From: an uncultured Verrucomicrobiota bacterium
GTDB lineage: Bacteria; Verrucomicrobiota; Kiritimatiellia; CAIQIC01; Lenti-01
Direction: 5' to 3'
Assembly: GCA_937872095.1 (NCBI GenBank)
Contig: CALMNW010000036.1
Coordinates: forward strand, 1-32,166
DNA: 32,166 bases
Position numbers and translations under genes: made by a program. Of this stretch, positions 24,221-30,993 are shown piece after piece. The notes beneath the pieces were generated by a model. That model worked only from the letters and a program-made list of their open reading frames with translations. It ran no database searches and was not told the origin of the DNA. The stretch's first letter is position 1. Every line of letters starts with the position of its first letter.

Positions 24221-26955
24221 AAACCGAAGCCCAGGCCGAGGCCGCCATACCCCGGGTGCCTTATCGGCAGGCGCCGCTCGTCCTGCTCGTGCTGGTGGCC
24301 GCCATTCTGGCCATCACCTGGCCATGGGCCCGGACTTTCGCGACCGCCGTCTTCGACCATTGGGACCCGCCTTTCCACGCCTGGAAACTGGAATTCGTGG
24401 CCCGCACCATCCTGTCCGGGCACCTGTTGCCGCCGGACGGCGACACCAACATGTACTATCCCCATTCGGGCGCGCTCTATTTCGAAGCCCTGCACTGGCC
24501 GCAAGCCTTGATCGCCGCGCCGCTCTTCGCCCTGCCGAACGCCAATCCCGTGCTGATCTACCACGTCGTGCTCGTCTTCTTCTGGGCGCTGTCGGGGCTT
24601 TGCTTCTGGATGCTGATGCTCGCGCTGGGCGCCACGCGGCGCGCCGCCTTGCTGGGCGGCCTGCTGTTCGCGCTCATGCCCTATCGGATCAGCTATCTGC
24701 TCGAATTCAACATGCAGCTGAATTTCGGCATCCCCCTGTTTTTCTTTTTCATGGTCCGCTATTTCCAGCGGCCTGCGATCCGCCATGCCTGCGGAATGGC
24801 CGTCGCCTGGTGGCTGCAAGCCTCCAGCGAACTGTACCAAGCCGTTTTCCTCGTGCTGATCCTGCCGTTCCCCGGCCTGGCCCTCCTGGCCGGCCGCTGG
24901 GACTTGTTGCGATCCATCCGGCGCTTCTGGCTCCCGGCGCTGTGCGCCGCCGCGCTGGGCGGCACCCTGACCTTCGTCCTCCTCGGCCCGTATCTCACGA
25001 TGCTCAACGTGCACGCGGTCAACCGCAACTTGCTGGAAATCGCCACCCACATCCTCGAACCGCTCTCCTATCTGCGTCCCGGCGGGCGGTTCCATTTCCT
25101 GCACGCCCTCGACGCCCGCCAGGACGAGATGATCGTTTATCCCACCGTCGCCATCGCCTTGCTGGCGATGTTCCACCTCGCCTTCGACGCCCGCCGTCTG
25201 GCTCGGATCGCCGTGCCCCGCTGGGTGGGAGCCGCGCGCGCGATCCGCTGGACCGCCTTGTCGGCCTTCCTGCTCCTGACGTTCGGCATCTACTTCCTGG
25301 GCGCGCCGGGAAAAGCGGGTTGCGTCTACGCGGCCCTGCCCGTCGTCGCCACGGCCCTTTCGATCCTCGTGCTGTTCCATCCGACCGAACGCGCTCCCGA
25401 AACGCGCTTCATGACCGGCCTGTTTGCCGGCGCCGTCTTCGCTTTTTTCATGAGCATGGGGCCCCTGATTTCCATCCGGCATTCCGAATTCGCCGCCGTC
25501 AACTACCTCTACGTTTGGATCTACGAGCACTTTTCGGCGCTGCAGGGCTTCCGCGTGGTCTCCCGCTTCAGCATCTATTTGCTGCTCTTCCTGGTGGCCG
25601 CCGCCAGCTTGGCCTGGAGCCAGATCGAACGCCGTTGGCTCCGGCGCCGCGGCCTGCGCGTACTCTGGCTCCTGCCGCTGCTGCTGGCCGTCCCCGAATC
25701 CATGCCGACGGACATCCGCGTCCGCCCGCTGGAATACCCCTTGTCGTCTCCCGTCCTGGATCGGCTCGATCGCCTGGACAAGCCCTACGTGCTCGCCATG
25801 GTGCCCATGGGCCAACGCAGCTACGACTCGCGCGACATGCTCCAGATCGCCCGCACCGATCGGCTCTCCGTCTACGCCTGGGGCGGCACCTATCCCCGCT
25901 ATACGGCGCAAGTCCGCGATTCCCTCGCCCCGCTGGATCCGCACCCAGCCGAAACCGCCCGGCTCCTCCGCCAACTCTGGCCCGAATGCTTCCTGCTCGA
26001 AGACAAGCCCCTCGCCCGGGCCCGCCTGCCCGAAATGCTGGACCGTCCCAGCCGCCAGCGGTGGCGTGCCCGCAACTACACCGAGCTCCTGTCCGCCGAA
26101 ACCGAAATCGTCGCCGAGGACGAACGGTTCGCCTTGCTGCGCCTAAAGCCGGACGCCGTCCCCCGCGCCGAACGAATCCGGTTGATCCGGCGCGATTATC
26201 TCGCGGCCAACCCGCTCCTGGCTTTCCGCGCCCGCACGCCCGCCGGTGCCCCTTCCGCCACGCTGTGGCTCGACGTGAACGGCTACATGGTCGGCCGGTG
26301 GGAAATCGCGCCCGAAGCGCGCGATTTCCAAATCGAAATCCCGCCCCGCTATTTCGTCCCGATCATCCCCAACCGTCTCCGCTTCCACGCCGACGGAGAT
26401 GCGCTTTTCTTCCTGGACTCGTTCGAGCCGCGCCCGGCCTCCGGCGGCGCCGCAAGCGCCATCGACGAAACCCTTGCTTCCACATGCGCGCCTTGGCTCG
26501 GTCACGTCCACGACCTGCCGGCCGCCGCGCTCCCGCTGGACATCCATTATCCCAACGGTTTCGCGATCTTGGCCTGCGAGCCCGTGCAGACCGAGACGCC
26601 CGTCGGCGGCGCCCTGCGCTTTCGCCACTACGTGGAATGCCCCCGCAATCCCGAAGTGGCCGTGAACATGTCCGTCCACAGCCACCTGCGCGCGCCGGAC
26701 GGCCGCTGGATGGAGGAAAGCATTTCCCTGGCTTCCAACGATCTCAACGACGTCCAATGCCAGATCCACCCCGGCATCTACGTGCTGGACCAGACCATCC
26801 CGATCCCCGCACGCTTCGGCCCCGGCGACTACGAACTGTCCCTCGTTCTGCGCAACGAAAAAGGCAAACGCCAGAAGGGCCAGCAAAACGGGAAAACCGG
26901 CCGGCTGTTCCCCCTCGACGTCCCCGTCCGGATTCAGGCCCCCGCCGAACCTTGA
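24217..26955 (+). CDS. Large polytopic GT-C-like membrane protein
   Basis: This 912-residue protein has about twelve membrane helices in residues 18-495 and a soluble C-terminal region of some 400 residues that is probably periplasmic. The first outer loop holds FDHWDPPFHAWKLEF with acidic residues D47 and D50. That is where GT-C glycosyltransferases keep their catalytic Asp, and the sequence resembles YfhO- and PMT-like membrane glycosyltransferases. GFRVVSRFSIYLLLF (444-458) is another feature common in such proteins. The tail (about 590-912) seems to contain beta-rich carbohydrate-binding-like modules. The start is GTG at 24217, chosen because it overlaps the stop of the upstream fusion gene (GTGA). 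It may use the polyprenyl-phosphate sugar made by that enzyme. The last 22 bases overlap maf on the other strand. Function is inferred from architecture only. Confidence 0.83.
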   Translation: MKTEAQAEAAIPRVPYRQAPLVLLVLVAAILAITWPWARTFATAVFDHWDPPFHAWKLEFVARTILSGHLLPPDGDTNMYYPHSGALYFEALHWPQALIAAPLFALPNANPVLIYHVVLVFFWALSGLCFWMLMLALGATRRAALLGGLLFALMPYRISYLLEFNMQLNFGIPLFFFFMVRYFQRPAIRHACGMAVAWWLQASSELYQAVFLVLILPFPGLALLAGRWDLLRSIRRFWLPALCAAALGGTLTFVLLGPYLTMLNVHAVNRNLLEIATHILEPLSYLRPGGRFHFLHALDARQDEMIVYPTVAIALLAMFHLAFDARRLARIAVPRWVGAARAIRWTALSAFLLLTFGIYFLGAPGKAGCVYAALPVVATALSILVLFHPTERAPETRFMTGLFAGAVFAFFMSMGPLISIRHSEFAAVNYLYVWIYEHFSALQGFRVVSRFSIYLLLFLVAAASLAWSQIERRWLRRRGLRVLWLLPLLLAVPESMPTDIRVRPLEYPLSSPVLDRLDRLDKPYVLAMVPMGQRSYDSRDMLQIARTDRLSVYAWGGTYPRYTAQVRDSLAPLDPHPAETARLLRQLWPECFLLEDKPLARARLPEMLDRPSRQRWRARNYTELLSAETEIVAEDERFALLRLKPDAVPRAERIRLIRRDYLAANPLLAFRARTPAGAPSATLWLDVNGYMVGRWEIAPEARDFQIEIPPRYFVPIIPNRLRFHADGDALFFLDSFEPRPASGGAASAIDETLASTCAPWLGHVHDLPAAALPLDIHYPNGFAILACEPVQTETPVGGALRFRHYVECPRNPEVAVNMSVHSHLRAPDGRWMEESISLASNDLNDVQCQIHPGIYVLDQTIPIPARFGPGDYELSLVLRNEKGKRQKGQQNGKTGRLFPLDVPVRIQAPAEP

Positions 26956-27566
26956 AACGTCGGCTTCACGCCGAATTCAACCGCGAGAATCTCCACCAGT
27001 TCCGTCAGCGGCAGCCCCACCACGTTGGTGTAGGACCCCCGAATCTGCCGGATCATGTAGGCCGCCCGCCCCTGGATCGCGTAGGCCCCCGCCTTGTCCA
27101 TCGGTTCGCCGCTGTGGATGTAGGCGAAAATTTCCTCGTCGGACAGCGGCTTGAATTCCACATCCGTCGAAACCGCCAGCGCGCGGACGGTTTCGGCGCC
27201 GGCGCGGCCCGGGCCCCGCACGCAGAAGCCCGTGACGACCTGGTGGACCTGGCCGCTCAAGGATCGCAACATTTCGCGCGCGTCGTCTTCGGACCGGGGC
27301 TTTTCCATGATCCGGCCGCGCAGCACCACGACCGTGTCCGCCGCGATCACGACCGCGCCCGCCGCCGTCCGGCCCGCCACGTCCGCGGATTTCTCCGCGG
27401 CGTTGCGCAGCACGTAGTCCGTCGGGCTTTCGCCGGGGCGCGCTTTTTCTTCCGTGGCGGGCGTCACCACCTCGAAATGGTAGCCCAGCTGGTGCAGGAA
27501 TCCGCGCCGCCGGGGGCTGGCGCTCGCCAGCACGACGTTCGGGGTTCCGCGATCGGTTTCGTCCAT
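26934..27566 (-). CDS. maf: Maf-family nucleoside triphosphate pyrophosphatase
   Basis: This 210-residue cytoplasmic enzyme hydrolyses dTTP/UTP or modified pyrimidine nucleotides to monophosphates and has a house-cleaning role. The family signature SASPRR (15-20), the catalytic Asp77 in AADTVVV, MEKP, the ARE-ML-LSG region and the terminal YTNVVGLPL are present, closest to YhdE-type Maf. It ends 22 bases inside the convergent GT-C-like gene. It starts 28 nt after nifS and is probably transcribed with it. Length is usual, with a slightly extended N-terminus. Confidence 0.95.
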   Translation of the reverse strand: MDETDRGTPNVVLASASPRRRGFLHQLGYHFEVVTPATEEKARPGESPTDYVLRNAAEKSADVAGRTAAGAVVIAADTVVVLRGRIMEKPRSEDDAREMLRSLSGQVHQVVTGFCVRGPGRAGAETVRALAVSTDVEFKPLSDEEIFAYIHSGEPMDKAGAYAIQGRAAYMIRQIRGSYTNVVGLPLTELVEILAVEFGVKPTFQGSAGA

Positions 27567-27594
27567 GGGGATTTCCTCGGAGCCGGCGGCCGCG

Positions 27595-28800
27595 TCAGGC
27601 GTTCTCGCGCGGGCAATTGCGTTTTTGGTCCCAATAGGGGGACATGTTCCGGAGATTCGCGACGACCTTCGGGAAGATTTCCGCGATGCGCTTCGTTTCC
27701 GCTTCCGTCGTGTAGGCGCTGAAGCTCAGCCGGACGGAGCCGTGCATCGCCGTGAAGGGCACGCCCATCGCCTTGAGCACGTGGCTCGGTTCCAGCGATC
27801 CGCTCGAACAGGCGCTGCCCGTGCTCGCGCAGATGCCGTAGCCGTTCAACTCGTAGAGGATGCTCTCCCCCTCGATGAAGTGGCACGCCATGTTCAAGGT
27901 GTTCGGCGTGCGCGGCACGCCGCGGCCGTTCACCTCCACGTGCGAAACCGTCCGCAAAATCGCCTCTTCCAGCCCGTCCCGCAGCTTCCCGATGCGGGCC
28001 ATGTCGCCGGCGTGCTCCTTCGCGAGTTCGCAGGCCCGGGCCAAGCCGACGATGTAGGGCACGTTTTCCGTCCCGCCGCGCCGGCCGCCTTCCTGGTGGC
28101 CGCCCAGCAGGTACGGCCGCAGGGGCGTCCCGCGCCGGACGAACAGCGCGCCCACGCCTTTTGGCGCATGCATCTTGTGGCCCGAAAACGACAGCAAATC
28201 CACGTGCGCGAGTTCGCCGACCAGATCCAGCGGCAACTTGCCGGCCGTCTGCGTCGCATCCGTGTGGAAGACGATCCCGGCATCCGTTTCCTTCGCGATC
28301 CGCGCCCACTCGCCCACGGGCCAGACCACGCCGGTTTCGTTGTTCGCGTGCATCAGGCTCACCAGCAAGGTGTCCGGCCGCAGCGCCCGCACGTAGTCGG
28401 CCATCGCGACCCGGCCCTGCCGGTCCACCGGCAAAACCGTCACCTCGTAGCCGCGCCGCTGCATTTCGCGGCAAACCTCCAGTACCGCGGGATGCTCCAC
28501 CGCGCTGGTCACGATGTGCTTCCGCTTCGGATTCGCCGCCGCCGCGCCGAAAATCGCCGCGTTGTTGCTTTCCGTCGCGCACGACGTGAACAGCACTTCC
28601 GTCGGCTCCACGCCGCCCAGGAATTCCGCCACCGTCTTCCGCGCGGCCTTCAGCGCCCCCGCCACCTTCAGCGCCGGCTCGTACATCGAACTCGGATTGA
28701 AAAATTCCGGCCCGAAATACGGTTGCATCGCGGCGACCACTTCCGGCGCCACCGGCGTCGTCGCGTTGTTGTCGGCGAAAATCAGCTGGGTATCGCTCAT
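27595..28800 (-). CDS. nifS: Cysteine desulfurase, NifS type
   Basis: This 401-residue PLP enzyme takes sulfur from cysteine for Fe-S cluster building. Visible are FADNNATTP (8-16), the PLP-stacking His103 in VEHPAV, the HTDATQ motif (179-184), the Schiff-base Lys209 in SGHKMHAPKG and the persulfide Cys331 in TGSACSSGSLEPSHVL. The short active loop around Cys331 is that of group I (NifS/IscS) enzymes. It follows nifU by 16 nt, and the pair forms a NIF-type assembly system. No nitrogenase genes are nearby, so housekeeping use is likely, as in several anaerobes with many Fe-S enzymes. The start is ATG at 28800. Confidence 0.95.
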   Translation of the reverse strand: MSDTQLIFADNNATTPVAPEVVAAMQPYFGPEFFNPSSMYEPALKVAGALKAARKTVAEFLGGVEPTEVLFTSCATESNNAAIFGAAAANPKRKHIVTSAVEHPAVLEVCREMQRRGYEVTVLPVDRQGRVAMADYVRALRPDTLLVSLMHANNETGVVWPVGEWARIAKETDAGIVFHTDATQTAGKLPLDLVGELAHVDLLSFSGHKMHAPKGVGALFVRRGTPLRPYLLGGHQEGGRRGGTENVPYIVGLARACELAKEHAGDMARIGKLRDGLEEAILRTVSHVEVNGRGVPRTPNTLNMACHFIEGESILYELNGYGICASTGSACSSGSLEPSHVLKAMGVPFTAMHGSVRLSFSAYTTEAETKRIAEIFPKVVANLRNMSPYWDQKRNCPRENA

Positions 28801-28816
28801 GGGGCGCCTTTCCGCG

Positions 28817-29758
28817 TCAGACGGGGATCACCTGGATCCGCTCGTCCACCTGGTCCTTGAGCGTGCGCTCGACGATGAGCTGCAGCGTGCGCGCGGCCCC
28901 GGCGCAGCCCGCGCACATGCCGCGCAGCGCGCAGTAGACTTTCCAGTCCTTGATGTCCACCAGCTCGATGTCGCCGCCGTCGCCTTGCAGCACCGGGCGA
29001 ACCGTCTCGTCGATCACCTTTTCGATCTTGCGGTAAAGCTGGAACGGCGACGGCGCTCCTTCCGCGACCGGCGCCGCGGCCATGGTCGTGGGCGCCGGCT
29101 CGCCGGTGCCCCAGGTCTCGTTCAGGATGTCTTGGATGCCGCCCGGCGCGTAGCGGCAGGCGCCGCACATGCCGCCGGCCTTCAGGGCGGAGATGACGTC
29201 TTCGATCGTCCGCAGGTTCAATTCCTTGATCTTCCGCCGCAGGTAGGGCTCCGTGATGCTGAAGCACTTGCACACCACCCGGCCCTCGTCCTCTTCGGCG
29301 TGGGCGCCCGACAATTTCACCCCTTGCGCCGCCAGGTCCACGCCCCGCTTCTTCGCCCAGTCCGCCACCGCGTCCTCCAAGGCTTCCGCGCCCATCACCG
29401 AGCAATGGATCTTCTGCTGCGGCAAGCCTTCCAGGAAATCCACGATGTCCTGGTTGCGGATCTGGAGCGCCTGGATCGGCGTCAGCCCGTGGCCTTCGAT
29501 CATCGCGCACAGCGCTTCCGAAGCCGCGATCGCCGACGTGCAGCCGAACGTCAGGTACTTGGCCTCCGTGATGACGTCCTTCAGCGGGTCCGCGTTTTTC
29601 TTCACGCGGAACGTGAATTTCAGGGCGTCGCCGCAGACGATGGAGCCGTGCTGGCCGACGCCGTCGGCGTCTTCGATCTCGCCCAGATGCGTGCCGGGCT
29701 TGCCCTGCACCGCGTCCATGAAGATCCGCTTCGTTTTTTCGCTGTATTCCCAAGCCAT
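28817..29758 (-). CDS. nifU: NifU, three-domain Fe-S scaffold protein
   Basis: This 313-residue protein has all three NifU parts. Residues 1 to about 135 are the IscU-like scaffold with C42, D44, C73 and C119. The middle (about 158-205) is the BFD-like [2Fe-2S] domain with C163, C165, C198 and C201 (VCKCFSI, MCGACR). The end (about 237-313) is the Nfu domain with the C282-C285 pair (GMCAGCAG). All key cysteines are intact. The extreme N-terminus differs from the usual DHF-x-x-PRN motif, reading MDAVQGKPGTHLGEIED. It begins the nifU-nifS-maf operon; AAGG lies just before the ATG at 29758, and a promoter is predicted at 29783-29810. It builds and delivers clusters for Fe-S-rich enzymes such as the VOR, ETF and Mo-hydroxylase encoded in this window. 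Confidence 0.95.
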   Translation of the reverse strand: MAWEYSEKTKRIFMDAVQGKPGTHLGEIEDADGVGQHGSIVCGDALKFTFRVKKNADPLKDVITEAKYLTFGCTSAIAASEALCAMIEGHGLTPIQALQIRNQDIVDFLEGLPQQKIHCSVMGAEALEDAVADWAKKRGVDLAAQGVKLSGAHAEEDEGRVVCKCFSITEPYLRRKIKELNLRTIEDVISALKAGGMCGACRYAPGGIQDILNETWGTGEPAPTTMAAAPVAEGAPSPFQLYRKIEKVIDETVRPVLQGDGGDIELVDIKDWKVYCALRGMCAGCAGAARTLQLIVERTLKDQVDERIQVIPV

Positions 29759-29782
29759 GGAAAACCTTCTTTCGGTCGGAGG

Positions 29783-29810
29783 AAGATACGCCCATCCGGC
29801 GTTTTTTCAA
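29783..29810 (-). promoter_or_regulatory. Predicted sigma70-type promoter of nifU-nifS-maf
   Basis: On the minus strand TTGAAA (29805-29810) and TATCTT (29783-29788) match five and four of six consensus positions, spaced by 16 bases. It lies in the 75-nt gap after the family 2 glycosyltransferase gene and would give a leader of about 18 nt to nifU. No IscR-like or other operator was recognised around it. Confidence 0.4.
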
Positions 29811-29833
29811 CTATTTCGGCCGGAGGGGGGGCG

Positions 29834-30556
29834 TCACCCCTGGTTGTCCAGCCGCCTTCCGTGCCGGAGGATCTTCCAGCCCTTGGTGAACAGCCGCCGG
29901 AAAAACGGCGGGCAATCGCCCACGTGGCTGATGACCAGCGCCCGGTTCACGTAGCGGAAATCGCATTTCGCACTCATCCGTTTCCAGAGGTCGTAATCGT
30001 CGAAATAGTCCTTCGGATCCCAGCCCCCCACCTGGTCGATCAGGGTTTTCCGGTGCACGACGTTGGCCGTGTTGATGAAGTTGTAGCGCATCAGCTTCTC
30101 GCGGCTCCACCGGTGCAACCAGGGCTGGAACGGATTCCCGAAGATGCGCCGGCCGGTCGCCTTGTCGCGGTATTGGCAGCGGCAATAGAAAACGGGCTGG
30201 TCCGGATGCCGGGCCGCCGCCCCCATCATGATCCGCAGGAAATCGGGGTGGTACTCGTCGTCGTCGTCCAGATACGCGATATAGGGCGCCCGGGCCATCT
30301 GGAAAACGCCGTGGTTCTTGGCGATCGCCCCGTGCGCGATGGGCGGCGACTTCTCGGGCAGATTGTAGAACCGCAGTCGCGGATCCCCGAACGAAGCCAC
30401 GACGGCCGCGCTGTCGTCGGGCGTGCAATCGCCCACGACGCACATTTCCCAGTCGGCGAAGCCCCGCTGGGCCAGGACGGACCGGATCGCGCGCTTCAGG
30501 ACCGCCGAGCGGTTGTAGGTGCTCGTGACGATGCTGACCTGGGGCGCCGCGCTCAC
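29834..30556 (-). CDS. Family 2 glycosyltransferase
   Basis: This 240-residue GT-A fold enzyme adds a sugar from a nucleotide donor to an unknown acceptor. It shows VSIVTSTYNRSAVLKRAI (N-terminal), an acidic nucleotide site VGDCTPDD (about 42-49), the metal site AYLDDDDEYHPDF (about 93-105) and GWDPKDYFDDYDLWKRM (about 189-205). A short basic C-terminal end (TKGWKILRHGRRL) may bind membrane. It has no transmembrane segment. The start is GTG at 30556, chosen as the first codon before the conserved strand and 13 bases after the ACT gene. It lies away from the polysaccharide operon; a role in cell-surface glycans is likely, but the acceptor is unknown. Confidence 0.9.
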   Translation of the reverse strand: MSAAPQVSIVTSTYNRSAVLKRAIRSVLAQRGFADWEMCVVGDCTPDDSAAVVASFGDPRLRFYNLPEKSPPIAHGAIAKNHGVFQMARAPYIAYLDDDDEYHPDFLRIMMGAAARHPDQPVFYCRCQYRDKATGRRIFGNPFQPWLHRWSREKLMRYNFINTANVVHRKTLIDQVGGWDPKDYFDDYDLWKRMSAKCDFRYVNRALVISHVGDCPPFFRRLFTKGWKILRHGRRLDNQG

Positions 30557-30569
30557 GTCCGGGCTCCGG

Positions 30570-30983
30570 CTACAGCGCCTTCAGGACGTCCAGCGCCGCA
30601 TCCACGTCCGACGGCACCAGCACCAGGCCCTTTTCGTTGCCCGGCCCGCCGGAGGAATAGCCGTATTCGATGTTCAAATTGCGCTTGGCCAGCGCTTCCA
30701 GCATCCGCGCCAATTCGCCGGGCTCGTTGGCCACCTGGATCAGCAGCACCTCGCGCGCGGCCACCAGTTCGCCGGAATCCTCCACCAGCTGCCGGGCCTT
30801 TTCGGTGTCGTCCACGATCAGCCGCGCGTAGCCGTGGCCTTCCGTGTCCGCCAGCGTCAGCCCGTAGATGTTGATGCCGTGCTTGCCCAGGAACGTCGCC
30901 AGCGCGGAGAGCGTCCCCTTCCGGTTGTCGATGTACACCGTGAGCTGCGTGCCCTTGGAATAAACGATCTTCGCTCCCGCCAT
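30570..30983 (-). CDS. Tandem ACT-domain protein
   Basis: This 137-residue cytoplasmic protein consists of two ACT domains (about 8-72 and 77-135) and nothing else. The first keeps the DNRKGTLSALATFLGKHGINI core and the second keeps VANEPGELARMLEALAKRNLNIEYGY, both with the glycine at the ligand-binding turn. Such stand-alone proteins sense amino acids. Its location 10 nt after an aminotransferase gene suggests it responds to an amino acid of that pathway. No enzyme or DNA-binding domain is attached. Confidence 0.9.
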   Translation of the reverse strand: MAGAKIVYSKGTQLTVYIDNRKGTLSALATFLGKHGINIYGLTLADTEGHGYARLIVDDTEKARQLVEDSGELVAAREVLLIQVANEPGELARMLEALAKRNLNIEYGYSSGGPGNEKGLVLVPSDVDAALDVLKAL

Positions 30984-30993
30984 GGCGCACCTC

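Noticed and set aside
24324-27722. A 1132-codon plus-strand frame overlapping the GT-C-like gene and maf
   Set aside because: It is very rich in Arg and Pro, crosses a supported plus-strand gene in another frame, and has no membrane or domain pattern.
27595-29758. Nitrogen-fixation gene cluster
   Set aside because: Only nifU and nifS are present, next to maf; no nifH, D, K, E, N or B is visible, so these genes are read as housekeeping Fe-S assembly.
29749-29764. TTCCCAAGCCATGGAAAA at the nifU start as another repeat copy
   Set aside because: The arms do not pair well, and the sequence is explained by the first codons of nifU.
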